Assembly (NCBI RefSeq): GCF_046557915.1
Contig: NZ_JBHEBG010000008.1
Location: forward strand, 1-64,000
Length of the DNA: 64,000 bases
DNA from: JBHEBG01 sp046557915
GTDB lineage: Bacteria > Bacteroidota > Bacteroidia > Flavobacteriales > Flavobacteriaceae
Reading direction: 5' to 3'
The notes under the pieces are model-generated. The model was not told where the DNA came from. It did not search any database and worked only from the letters and a program-made list of their open reading frames with translations. Each line of letters starts with the position of its first letter. Within the stretch, counting starts at the first letter, position 1. Of the stretch, positions 28,501-38,600 are shown piece by piece. The position numbers were made by a program, and so were the translations under genes.

Positions 28501-31500
28501 AGTAATTTCAGGAGCGCCGGATTGGATGCTTCGAGCCACCTTGTGTAGTAGTGTAGTATAGAGCGCTACTCTATCTTCTGGGCTTAGCGATGACCAAATT
28601 GTTGCCGGAAAAGAAAGACCCAGTAGGGCTGGATCACTTTTCACCGCAGGGAACAAATCATACTGATCTGTTGTACCGGTTATAGGCCTAAAGATTCCGG
28701 GGTTTGCTTGTAAAATTGCATTTGAATCTGAACTAGATGTTCCGGAAACATTTGTCAGAATTTCGGAAGGTATCTGGCTGATTGATTCGGTGATTAGATC
28801 AGCAATGCTTTCCAGGGCTAATCCAATTATCTGGAGTAGTTGCTCGGCAGAAAGAGTAGTTAAAATAGGTGATGGAATCGTAATATTATAAAAGCCTGGA
28901 TCTAAAGCAGCAGAAGCTATTCTGTACGTTTGCAAATCTGCAGGAATGAAAATGGTATCATTTGCCTCAATAATACTTTTAGATTGTTCTTCGGATATTC
29001 CCTCGTAGGCAAACAGCGTATCAGTAAACAATAAATTCTGATTCTTTTGTACATCTAACCAAAGTTCATAAGCCAAAACTTCTGGATCTTGATCTGCTGT
29101 ATCTGTAGGAAGCGATCCTTCTAGAATAAGAGACAATTCGGCCAAATTATAGCCGCTTTTCTTGTACCAATTGATGGTATCGATCAGCGCTGTAATGTCA
29201 TCAGAATGGCCTAAATAGGGTGTTGCTATATCGGGAGTTATCGTTATAAGAAAAAACAACTCGGAAACCTCTAATTCATACCGTTTCGACATGAATGCAT
29301 GTTTGAACAGCATGGACAAATTCTCAATCGTAATTTTGATAGTGCCTTCGGAGGCCCCGGTTGGCGCTTCCAGGTGGTCTTTAAGCGCCGCTAGCAGCGA
29401 AAAAAGTTCCTCATCATTTAGCGCAAGACCTGCAAGCATCCGATGTAATGTCGCATCAGAACTTGATGAAGTCCCGTGGGCGGGATGTCTAAAAGTTAAG
29501 GTACTCCTTGAATCAAGATCTTCACTAATCCATCTATCGGACTCGTTGGTCACGAATGCTTCAAGATTGAATCTTTTGTCAAAGAACGAAGGACTTCCTT
29601 TTGTTGGAAATTGGTTTATCAAAGAGCAAAGATGATCTACATCTGTTTTAAGGGTTTTTTGAAGATCAACGAATTGTACTATTTCGTCTGGAAATAACCG
29701 GATTTGCTCGCTGTCTGGTAGCCCTTTTGAAAGATGTAAATGCTCCACAACGCTATCGAGCTCATTCATACTCCAATTCAATGATCTCCAGAGACGAATA
29801 AATCGATGCATTCTATCTAAGTGCCCCACGGATACTCGAGCATATTCCTTATTTATTTCCAGGCTACCGCCTTCTCTTCTTGCTTCTATAAGAACTTCTT
29901 GCGGCGGACTATTCTTAACAAAGTAAGTATTGATTAGCGTTGAAAATTCTTTTCGTGTTAACCTCATTACAGAGAGGAGCTCCTGGACATCAAGTAAAGG
30001 AATTCCTGTCCCAGTGGTAATCCCGTAAAGAAGTCTTATAAATTCTAAATTATCTGCCCGCGGATTCAGTATCAAGTTGTATTCCTTGGATGATACTTCT
30101 AATTGAGCCTGGGGCAAAACATTGTGTGTATCTTCCACTCCACTTAGCCATGCCTTGGCAATTGAATATCTGCTGATGGGGAAATGTTGCAAATACGTCT
30201 CGAGCATGGAGAGCGCAAGATGAAAAGGTTGATCAAAACTATTTATTAATAATGCGTCATCAGTTTCTGCCTCATGACTTAAAAGCTCATAAACATAATT
30301 TACTATTTGGTTCCTGTCTCCCGGTAACTCAGAATGAATAATATCCCCGTTATCTTGAGAGTACATAAAGTTCTCGAGAACTTCATTTATGATTTTTAAA
30401 TAAGGTTCTAGCTTGTGCGTATTCTCACAATTTAAAACCAAGCCTGACCACAGATCTGGCCTTCTTCTCATCGGACTTAATATATGATGTCTACTTCCAT
30501 CGACATCTTCCCCCGGAAAGTAGGTATTCATAACTTTCTTCTGAAGGAAGTCCATTAAGTCTACGAAGTAAGCCGCCGGGCTAATAATAGAGGCACAATG
30601 CTTGCACTTGCAAAAATCAGTTTCTCCGAAAAAACTCTCATACCCATCAAAGCGTCTTAAGTAATTATCGGCCTCTGCACTTATGGCAAAAACGGCACTG
30701 TTCGTTAAAGGACTATTTTTTACATCCATTACATTCCCCAGTGCAATATTTAGATTAAACGCTTGCAATTGAGATCTATCAAAATACTTTTTAGCCAACT
30801 GTTCGTTGAAACCGGTACGTTGCCGGAAATCGGCTAGACCATCTATAGCAATTTCAAAACCCGTGGTATAACCAAGGCTTTTTAATTCAAAGGTGTGTGT
30901 AGCATCCTTAGTGATATTATAAAGACTCTTGTTTGTCCTCAGTTCCCTCATCACCGTCTGTTGATCTTGCTCATTAAATCCACTAAAATCCAGACTGGTA
31001 ACCGTAACACCTTCGGGATCCAGGTCTCCGGTCAAAAAATTAAAACTATTGTTCGCCCTGTAAAAGCGGTTCATAAGGCGTCTGGTAGCAGGTTGTTCCA
31101 TGCTTGCCATGCGTGCCTTGAATACAGCTTCGGGAAATGTTAGTTCTACCTGTTTTTGCCTCAGTCTGGCTTCCCTTTCTAAGGCATTGTCATCGTCCGT
31201 TACCTGAGCGTCCTCCAAAGCAGTTCGCCAATCTTGCACATCCAATTTCGCCAGGTCTACTAATTTTGAAGTCGGTTTTTTTGGATTTCGGTTTTTAATG
31301 GCCCGGGCCAGAGGCATATTGCCTTGCACCAATGTAAACAGACCTGCATTGAATTGCAGGGTTTGTCCTTGTTTTTTGGTAATTGTCTTAGCTTCTACCA
31401 GCTGAGCAATTCGATTGGGCTCCAGATTTAAGGGCGTTAGATTATGGTCTAACAAAGTTTCTGTAAGGGTGTCTTTGAACTGAGCCAATTCTGCAATCTT

Positions 31501-32562
31501 AAAAACGTCGGCTTGATGGCGATCAACTGCTAGTAAAGGATTCTCTTTTATGGCTAGCTCGGGTTGAATTAATTCGTCTAAATTCTTGGGACCATCCCAT
31601 TGTTTCAATCGGCTCAGCCCTTCTTCCTTAACAGAAACCGGAAAGGAGGTCTTCTCCAGGGCTTCGGAGAGATAATCAACCGTATTGTGCTTTGAATCAA
31701 CTAAACCACTGAGATCCAGACTCTCAGCAAAATAGGTGAGCTCGCTTGTGCCAGAACTAAAAAAGCGAGCGGTGGTCTGGGCTAATTGATTCTGTGCCTT
31801 TAAGACCAAATGCTTGTATAGCTTGGGTTGCTTTTTTTTAAGGGATTTAGGGGGTAGGTCTGCATGGGCCGACAAATCTTGTAGCAGGCTTTTCGAAGCT
31901 CTTGGAGAAGGTATAAAAGGTGTGGGCGCTTCTTTAATTAAGATCTCGATCCCACTCCTATGCTTTACATTTTTTATGGGTCTTCGTTCGGTACTATGGA
32001 TCATGTTTTCTCCGCGATAAATGCGGAAGAAAACATCGGGCCAATAATCGGTTGGATCGTCTCTGAATCGGGAGGGTTCATACGAGATCACAAAAGCGCC
32101 GCTAGCATCTGAAATAGCAACACCCAACTGGTCGCTGATCTTTTTGTCTTTGTCCCAGGCCTCTACTTTGAGATCTTGTACAGGTTGTTTGTTGTTTTGA
32201 CGTAACACATTTCCCGAAAGTGTATACAAGCCTTCTTCTGTGGGACTCACCTCAATTTCCTTATCCAAAGTAATGGTAACCTTAGCAAGTTCTTTGACAT
32301 TTTTAATGGGTTTATTCTCTGTGCTGTGAATCACCCGATCTCCCTGGTACACCAGAAAGAACACATCCGGTAGGTTGTCTTCTACCCCATCAAAAAAACG
32401 ATCCTCTCCAAAACGGATGGTAAACTTTCCTTGGGCATCCGTATAAGCTGTTCCCAGATGGTCACTTACGTTTTTGTCTTTGTCCCAGGCAGAGATTTTA
32501 AAATTTGCATAAGGTAAACCTTTAGGGGCTTGTAATGTTCCTTTGATGAAATATGTTGACAT
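22567..32562 (-). CDS. Tc toxin subunit A (TcA) with two N-terminal transthyretin-like domains
   Basis: Giant toxin subunit of 3331 aa (TcdA1 of Photorhabdus is ~2500). TcA forms the pentameric bell that binds cells and injects the TcB-TcC cargo. Order: two tandem ~100-residue beta-sandwich domains (3-98 and 108-207, each with AWDKDK near the start and HSTE..PIKNV near the end); alpha-helical shell with the VRP1 hallmark FCKCKHCASIISPAAYFVDL at ~645-665; neuraminidase-like/receptor-binding middle; QRWYHYIFDPMAQ (~2339); long helices of the pore domain rich in Lys/Glu (~2690-2990) containing SIAGMPPQIVGMANSTG; then the TcB-binding end with FPGQYRRR-type FYPGQYRRRIKSARLTIPC. No signal peptide, as usual for Tc toxins. 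It starts 102 bp after the TcB-TcC gene, so both are one operon. Confidence 0.95.
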   Translation of the reverse strand: MSTYFIKGTLQAPKGLPYANFKISAWDKDKNVSDHLGTAYTDAQGKFTIRFGEDRFFDGVEDNLPDVFFLVYQGDRVIHSTENKPIKNVKELAKVTITLDKEIEVSPTEEGLYTLSGNVLRQNNKQPVQDLKVEAWDKDKKISDQLGVAISDASGAFVISYEPSRFRDDPTDYWPDVFFRIYRGENMIHSTERRPIKNVKHRSGIEILIKEAPTPFIPSPRASKSLLQDLSAHADLPPKSLKKKQPKLYKHLVLKAQNQLAQTTARFFSSGTSELTYFAESLDLSGLVDSKHNTVDYLSEALEKTSFPVSVKEEGLSRLKQWDGPKNLDELIQPELAIKENPLLAVDRHQADVFKIAELAQFKDTLTETLLDHNLTPLNLEPNRIAQLVEAKTITKKQGQTLQFNAGLFTLVQGNMPLARAIKNRNPKKPTSKLVDLAKLDVQDWRTALEDAQVTDDDNALEREARLRQKQVELTFPEAVFKARMASMEQPATRRLMNRFYRANNSFNFLTGDLDPEGVTVTSLDFSGFNEQDQQTVMRELRTNKSLYNITKDATHTFELKSLGYTTGFEIAIDGLADFRQRTGFNEQLAKKYFDRSQLQAFNLNIALGNVMDVKNSPLTNSAVFAISAEADNYLRRFDGYESFFGETDFCKCKHCASIISPAAYFVDLMDFLQKKVMNTYFPGEDVDGSRHHILSPMRRRPDLWSGLVLNCENTHKLEPYLKIINEVLENFMYSQDNGDIIHSELPGDRNQIVNYVYELLSHEAETDDALLINSFDQPFHLALSMLETYLQHFPISRYSIAKAWLSGVEDTHNVLPQAQLEVSSKEYNLILNPRADNLEFIRLLYGITTGTGIPLLDVQELLSVMRLTRKEFSTLINTYFVKNSPPQEVLIEARREGGSLEINKEYARVSVGHLDRMHRFIRLWRSLNWSMNELDSVVEHLHLSKGLPDSEQIRLFPDEIVQFVDLQKTLKTDVDHLCSLINQFPTKGSPSFFDKRFNLEAFVTNESDRWISEDLDSRSTLTFRHPAHGTSSSSDATLHRMLAGLALNDEELFSLLAALKDHLEAPTGASEGTIKITIENLSMLFKHAFMSKRYELEVSELFFLITITPDIATPYLGHSDDITALIDTINWYKKSGYNLAELSLILEGSLPTDTADQDPEVLAYELWLDVQKNQNLLFTDTLFAYEGISEEQSKSIIEANDTIFIPADLQTYRIASAALDPGFYNITIPSPILTTLSAEQLLQIIGLALESIADLITESISQIPSEILTNVSGTSSSDSNAILQANPGIFRPITGTTDQYDLFPAVKSDPALLGLSFPATIWSSLSPEDRVALYTTLLHKVARSIQSGAPEITDRAFVGIASILLEQSREIFIENGALFEKVSSERIYWFEAEASLESPMVIPPSIPITEEVAKTSVKAYHSSTLVPHLIAGKLGTSVQKILDLAALVNYRFEDSTNSSLLSNILQGRTSLRPLQDLIGRLIKLNVWFKNEVFDTTSLHFIRNNSGLETAIFQINIPDDYNAPQLNHLTQTSLYATLIKDMASEKDGIHTLLESYEYDLARPAFSSAELEANSSVLNAKKSTLGVLNGNMVFPASSSTGVTNQAIAALKKLKEINELVQYLGIGAEIMANFVSKDFNVLLSASKSVFTAIRTKYQTEEAWLEKITPFEDTIRGLKRDALVNYLIHSWQATTTVEDRWFNTSNDLYNYFLIDTEFEGCARTSRMVAAISSIQLYIQRCLMNLEQSKDGGLRVKPSDIPKEEWLWRKNYRVWEANRKVFLYPENYIEPDLRDNKTELFEKLESDLLHQEITPQNVLNAYSKYMAGFEEIASLKIAGSFHELDTNVDRLHLFGVTSSNPPEHYYRNIDNLYRSENRDSSHGMEWGNWTKLNLKISARKVSPIMYQDKLFLFWVAVITNPVTEMINGKSQFTGYNHKWNIEYSFLTLDGSWAPIQQLKISDEEFLNDGNVIFDPLRTPEEFQAFKRSIVRHIYIADGSWNIFGPSLADLNIEESDVIALLLDKMNQKIDQDPGIFENSRYIDIPMTVDSSEGSSTFRCSVQFSHDNVKNLYKPMYDNNIHLGYKENYTLRGYQWDRVYPDVNFVRLLADDNAYGNLVLVGANFELTANLDISSSELKTIDGGFPIPIYMLRTSAGEPLADLKRLNLSDRDLSYGYIPSYVDGEQYADCELYLKDEPGDLIGNTRILSFNGSTIDYESINGSLTDGVFSVDDDLLLVHSYERQGFRYMIKRIGTTLGTRLGSLLFAGGVKHLLSYETQAELVEKPLPVYLYSLVCNDGNHGKLDFSGSLGTYYREMFFHAPFLIANHLNSQKKYAEAQRWYHYIFDPMAQIEIEDSSAAEAANYVWQFIEFRNHRLASWKENLNDPRAIEAYKKDPFNPHAVARLRLGAYMKSITMKYIDNLLDWGDHLFIQDTVESINEASLLYIMASEILGPKPAELGECDTLEKEQFTLRELKSELSSPRCKNFIQEVENTIETKERCRVDESSEPFGPGTGYLGILWSVFDASSWVDYYFGTAEEEEEEAGGETGTSLDTPLIDFGRKADIGLDTSDFGGINWKDKFQDHYFLPSFHTSLLEQSCLFCIPSNPDLLSYWDRVQDRLFKIRNCMNISGVRRQLSLFAPEIDPRLLVRARAAGLSLEDVLTATQGQLPPYRFAFLLAKAKEYAGALQGFGAALLGALEKKSAEDLALLRLKQQDEVLKLYTTQLRDLEIKAAEESLEGLLKRKENVELKIRYYEQLISVGLNRFESMHLSHMDSSNTFSLVAMPFYLSSSIAGMPPQIVGMANSTGSGAISKALKLYADYFNAIAAGYQRDASIVSVKGGQERRRDNWEFILEQVKKEEQELEKQIAAAEIRKEISVKSRELHEKSMEQHQETFEFYRDKFTNLGLYTWLSTQLQRLYREAYQNAMTVARMAERAYRFERHDETSVFLEGNYWESTKAGMMAGEKLMSALRRMELKYMETNHRSMEIDQAFSITQIAPEALLSLKNTGSCEFTVPELFFDIFYPGQYRRRIKSARLTIPCITGPYSNVSATLTLTNSYIRKEAKWGSEELALVPPSRSTTVATSTAQNDSGVFRLDFRDERYMPFEGAGAVESTWQLELPKNLKPFDYSSINDVILHISYTAEYDVQFREAVEEASGHLDTLLSGEEFSLSRAFSLRQEFSQTFHRLLHGAVGEQVPLELGERHFPLFLQGKRLEISSARCIVELDENGFRNEDGDVELPAPLSFALNVESNGTTGSEITTWDREENTKLFLGEIPVTTAFSAFQPVVQGLEVNLTVNDSGDLAVSSTTPADRSSLDDHKIKDVVFLIDYKVV

Positions 32563-32664
32563 AATTTTAATTAATTAGAGACTATTGCCGTTAATCGAGT
32601 TATATGTTTTATTACCTACTTTCTTCTGAGTTTTGAGAATTGAAGCCTTCCTTCAAAAATTTGA

Positions 32665-35600
32665 TTATGTTCTTTTCTTACCTTTTGGTCTAACTGGGAC
32701 TTGGAGACTCGGATTCTGGTCATTCCAAGCTCTCCTTCTATCTGCCAAAGCGCGCTCACGTGAAGACCAACTTCTGTTGCCTTTAGCTGTTTGAGGAACG
32801 ACACGAACTCTCCGACCAGCCGGCGATAATACGTGAGCATGACCAATATCATGCCCCACATGTACGTCTTTACCGGTTGCTCCCGGAATTGGAGGTCCAT
32901 CCACGGTACCATATATTCTTGCGAGGCGTTGATGCTCTGCTCTAAGTGCAGAACTAATGCCATCAGATGTGTCTCCAGGAGTAATTTGATGTCTTATCAA
33001 ACCGCCAAGCCAAGAATGAAACAAGGGTTCTCCATTGGCATCTAATGGGAGATTTCTGGGATTATCAGGAAGTTCGAGGAAAAGCACCTCTGGGGGTGGT
33101 AATTCTGTTTGAGTTTGATTCGGTGTTTGATTGCTTCCCACAGATCGTCCACCGTAAAGATCCAATCCTCCGGAAATCCCAAGGCTAATCCCACCAGAAA
33201 TTACACCTGTTGTCAATACTCTTTCCACATCAAATTCATCTTCAAAAATTGCTTGCCTTAAAGCCTCCGTGCCGCCTCCTTCAAGTGCACCGGAAGTAAA
33301 ATATCCGGCACCTCTTGTAATGAAATTTGACCCTATTCTGTTGCTGAGACTAGCTATGATAGTTTGTCCTCTTGATGCACTTCCAGCCAATACTGCACTC
33401 CTAGCGCCGCTAGCATATCCGCCCAACCCCGCAGTAAAACCTCCAGTTACTAATCCTACCGCTCCCGAAAACAAAGTTTGTTCAAAATCATAATCCTCAA
33501 GAGTTAGCTGATCACTAACGGCTATGGTCAATAATTGTGAGGTAGCATCAGCTAGTAGCCCACTGGCTAGTCCAGCAACGGCTCCAGCGATAACTAGTTG
33601 ACCAATGGTAGCAGTCGCCGCGGTAACACCCATAACCGCCAAAGCAGCACCAAAAGTTACTATCGTAACAGCAATAGCGACTATTGCAACCGCAACAACA
33701 ATAAGAGCAGTTTGCCACCATGCCAGATCTTCAGGAGTTTCTCCACCAGCTTGTCCATTTGAAGTACCTTCCATACTTCCGTTGGGATCACCATTTCCAA
33801 CGGGCAGCTCACTATTAACCGCTTCAGGGCCTAAAGCTGTCCCATTGGGATTTCCCTGTAAAGCTGCATCCGGATTAGGAATTCCCTGCTGAGCAGGAAG
33901 ACCCTCATTTTCTGGTCTATTTTCCCCTATCGGTACATCAACCTCTTGGTTTTCCTGGTTTGTACGCCCAGTTCCGGTTCCACCCGTTCTTCCACCCGGC
34001 CGGCCATTTCGTCCAGAATTTCCTTGTCCAGATCCTCTTCTTCTTTGAGAACCATCTCCTCCGCCTCCGGAACCTGAACCACCCCCTTGCCCATTTCCAG
34101 TATCGTCTGAACCATTCGTTCCATCTCCAGACTGACTTCCAGATGTATCTCCAGAACCGGAACCTTCATCTTCTTCAGAATTTGCCCCACCTTCTCCCTG
34201 GCCACCTAAGCCCTCTGGGACAATCATGCCCGCATTCACAAGAGCTTCTTCCAGTTCCCGCTCAACATCTTCGATAATTTGTTCAGAGGTTCTCTCGGGA
34301 ACCGCTAGGGCTAAGTTTTGACTGTTTTCAATAGCGGTACGTGCCTCCGCTCCTAGTAATAATTGCCCTTCTGGAGTGAGTGCTATCGCACCGTTCGGAT
34401 TTACAGATCTAAAATTATTGACAGCCTCCCTTTGAGTCTCACTTAGGCTATTCCAAAGTTGAGAATAAGGTATGGGGGTCACTCTTCTATTTTCACTACT
34501 CTGTAATCCATCAGGGTCCACATTACTCAAAGGATTATTATGCACAAACTGATACACATTCAATCCATCCTCCGGCCCAATAGGATCCGGGTTCATCCAG
34601 CGACAAAGCCAGGGTGCATAGTAACGGAAACCGTAATAGTAAAGCTTGGTCACATCATCGCGCTCCTTCCCTGAATAGCGGTAGTCTTTTGCACGAACAT
34701 CGCGTAATGCTTCCCCAAACAAGAAGGAAGAGCCTCCAAAGGCAAAGTATTCCTCGTAATTGATAATTTCTCCCCGCTCTCCCAGCTCAAAAGCGGCAGA
34801 GCCCAAATGACAATTCAAATGGTAATATACTTTTCTTTCTGTAAGATCGGTTGTTTCCCTTCCTCGCGTATCGCGCGTCCAATGATGTACAAGAGCCACA
34901 CGTTGCCTGCCATCGTTAATATCCGAGGTAAACCGTTCGAGCAAGACCGAAGCCCCAGTCCGAACCCGTTTTATTTCGCAACCGTCTAAGTAAATCTTCT
35001 CTGTAACTTCTAGCGATCCGTTATCTAAGCGATGGCTCACCTTTCTGACCCTTTGCCCATCGCCTCCATATACATAGTATTCCTCATCGTGTTCCCCACT
35101 GGGGCGTTCAATGACCATGGCCCTTTGAAGTTGGTTTTGGTAATTCCAATAGATGGCCCTAAGATGTGGAAGGTATTCTAAATTGCCATTTTCGTCAAAG
35201 TGTTCTTCGGGTCGCGGTTCTGGATTTCCTCTTAAATCTCGGTTGTCCATAGAGCGATTAGAACTTCTGGAAATCCAAAAATCCCGGCGCCAACGGAATA
35301 CATCTGAAGGCCTAGAGCCAGCGCTTTGAACCATGCTCTCCATATTACCGTTGAGGTCGTACCGGTAGGTCCGGGTATAGGTCTGAAGCTGGTCTAAATT
35401 GCCCAGGTTTAGGTGTCGGGTTCCTTTGATAAAACCAGGTGCCTCAAAACCATGCGCATGATCCGTTCGCTGCATAGCCTGATGTGTGCGCCCTTGAGCT
35501 TCAATCAGCTGGTAAAAAGCGTCGTACGTATAGGTATTGACTCTTGCCGAAGTAAATAAGGCATTGGCTTGGGGCTGTGCGGTATCTCGAAGCTGGGTGA

Positions 35601-38600
35601 TGTTGCCCACTGCATCGTACGTATATTGAATGTTTTGATATTGTCTTGAGGGAGCAGATGAGCCCGCCGGGATGTAGCTTCGCTTTCTAGTCAGGCGAAA
35701 ACTCAAAGGATCATATTCGTAGCGCTGTACCAGGTTGTTACCGTAAGTAGTCATCAAAGATTGACCCCTGGCGTTATAACTGCTTCCGGTAACTATAGGC
35801 TTATCTATCCATTCTCCATCGACAGTACTTACTAATAATTGTTCCAAAGCCCCGCTTAAGGAATAGCTAAACCGGCGTATAGTATCGTCCGGAAATCGTT
35901 GCTCTACGGTACCTCCCAGCGCATTGTAACGCAATTGAGAAACAAAAGGCGAATCGGCTGTCCAAATCGGGGAGCTCGCCGTTGACCAGTTCATCATTCG
36001 CGTGTAGTCATCAAGGAGGCTACGTTCTTTTCGCAACACGTTCCCGATAATGTCGTAGCCCGAGATGCGTGTGAGACCGGCCTGATCATAATGTTCCACC
36101 AGCTTTCCAAACTGATTGCGGCTAGCTGCATCTGTAACCGACGGATCTTCTCCATAAATAAAGCGCTCTGTAATATGATCCAAATCTGGTGGCCCTTCAA
36201 CTTGTTTTTGCACTACGCGCCCCCAACTATCAAAGGTGATCTGCTGGTGCATTCCCCGGGCGTCCCACAAATTGGTAGCAAGATCCAGTGCATTCATAAA
36301 TTGCCACTTGGGTCCGGAATCCATGCTTTCCTCATAAAAAAGACGGCTCTGCATATCAAGGACATATCTAAAGGCCGGTAATTCTCGCGCATCCCTAAGT
36401 TCAATTGGGTTTCCAAGAACATCGTAAACGGTTTTGTTGGTACGAACTTCCCCGCCCAGGCCTTCTTCTTCCGTCATGAAGGTTCTTCCCAACCCATCTG
36501 TATGAGCTGTTATTCCGGTGTTCCTATGTGCTAATGACTTTTGTAAGGCTTCCCATTCAGGACTATCTTCAGCATGTTCCGTTTCAATTCTGGTTTCGTA
36601 CAAACTTCCTTCTACCCAATCATTGGCATCTAATTGTCTGGTATACCAAGCGGCATAGTCGTTTCGGTTTCGGGTCCCATCCGGAAAGAAAATAGCCTTC
36701 TGCCTTCCTACCGCGTCATAGGTAGTCAGGGAGGCTTGCCCGAACGTATCTACGACTTCATTTGAAACATAATCGACGGAAGTAATGAAGTAAGGTTCGT
36801 ATTGCTTAACCCCCTCCTGCTTATTGTTGAAAACAACATGGCCAGACGTTCTCCATCTGTTGGAGCCTGTTGTAAGTAATTCTGGTTCTCCTCCGGGATC
36901 CAACAGAATCCTGCCTCCCTCATATTGAACAGTGGCTTCTCCGCCTTCTACAAGGGTCTTCGTTTGAATCACCCTTCCGAAACCATCGAGGTAAGACACT
37001 GCTACTTGAACAGTTCCATTCTCAAGGTAGTTCCCTTGCCCATCGTAGACCCAATCTTCTCGCGCAAGTTGTACACTTCGTAAAGGCAGGCTATGGCGTT
37101 GCCAACTATCTAATTCATAATAAAAATAAGTGGCACACTGCCGAAGGTAATTGTTGGGAGAATCAATGATCTCACCAAACTCCAGAGTGGAAGGTTCGAT
37201 ATAATCTGAAAGCGAACGGTGACCCATTCTTTGAACAGTTCCCGATTCGGACAAAATATTGCCATGAACAGAGGACAACAGCACAATACCAAACGGGTCG
37301 TATTGAACCTCAGAAACATTCTGATTACTATCTTCTAACCAATAAGGAGCAATAAGGTTATAATCAATTTGAGCAGCGACCCGATTTCTGGCCACTTCTA
37401 CCCTCCTTTCATTTACTAAAATAGCCTCCGAACTTATTAGGGCTAAGGAGTAAGTATCATACTGATATGCTGTCCTTCCGCCATTTACCTGTTCTTCTGC
37501 TATGGGTAAATAAAATCTATCCGCTCCGAGAAACTCAGTAACCGCGGTAGGTTGCCACCACAAACCGTCATGAGACAAATAATACCCTTCGGAAAGCATG
37601 CCGGATGCTAATCGAGGACCTAGCGTCTCATCCAAAAAGTCATTATTAAAACAGGCTATTTCCTGGTGATGAAGTAGAATTTTATCACCTACTTCTTCAA
37701 AGGGCAACACAGCTGTTAAAGCAGTATTCCAATAGTAGTTTTTAACCCACTGCAATACTCTTGCTTGTTCGGCCCGGTCAAAGGATGCATTAAAGGAGAT
37801 TGGGCGGTCTAAGGCCGTGTCCAGTAGGGCCTCCATATCTTCATACGAATACAAGAGTCCTTCCGGAGGGGGGTTTTCATGGTGAATCTCCAATATCTTT
37901 CTATCCCATTCTATACCTAGCTCATAGCGGTCTTGCGAATCAAAATGATCTACATTTACTTGAGTTGCCGTAAGATGAAATTGTTCCTGTTCTGGCAGCG
38001 CATCTGAGTGTATCCTTGGATACGCTACAGAAGCCTGAATAAATGGTATTCCATAAGCATCTACCTCCTTGGTGAAAGCATGGGATATACGGGGATCACT
38101 AGGATCTTCTTCGAATAGAATTTCAAGCTGCTCTCGTTGAAAAAAAGTATAGCAGGCATCATGTTTTGCCTTTCCGGGTTGTAATCTTCGAATAGCAAAA
38201 GCAGCTTGCGCTATCTGGAAGGGGTGTTCTTTGCGCCCTTCTTGGGTTACCCCATACGTTTCACTGCGAACCACTTGACCCGCCAAACTTTGGATAGCAT
38301 CAAAATATTCCTCGGGACCTAGTGTATCGATCTCTTCTATCTTAAAATCACGAAGCTGAGTACCAAAGGTGTCTCCGCGATAATATCCTTTAGTTCTTTC
38401 TTTTTGCCACCCCACTGCTCCGTTATGATACCATGTTCTAACGCAAACCGGATCACTGAATTCAGCCTCAGGTACGGTTGAATCGCCCAGGTAAACATCA
38501 GAATCATATTGATCGACCAAACAAAATCCCCGGAAAGTTCTTTCTTCTCCATCAAAAAACCCATCACGATATTCAAAACGTTGCCTAAATCGTGTATTCC

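Noticed and set aside
32616..32963. Open frame of 115 aa on the minus strand between the two toxin genes, a possible immunity protein
   Set aside because: It lies almost wholly inside the TcB-TcC 3' end in another frame and its residues look like a shadow translation; no start context or known family.
33605..34277. Several open frames of 92-105 aa opposite the low-complexity part of TcB-TcC
   Set aside because: They arise from the Gly/Ser- and Ala-rich codons of the toxin read in other frames and have biased, repetitive composition.
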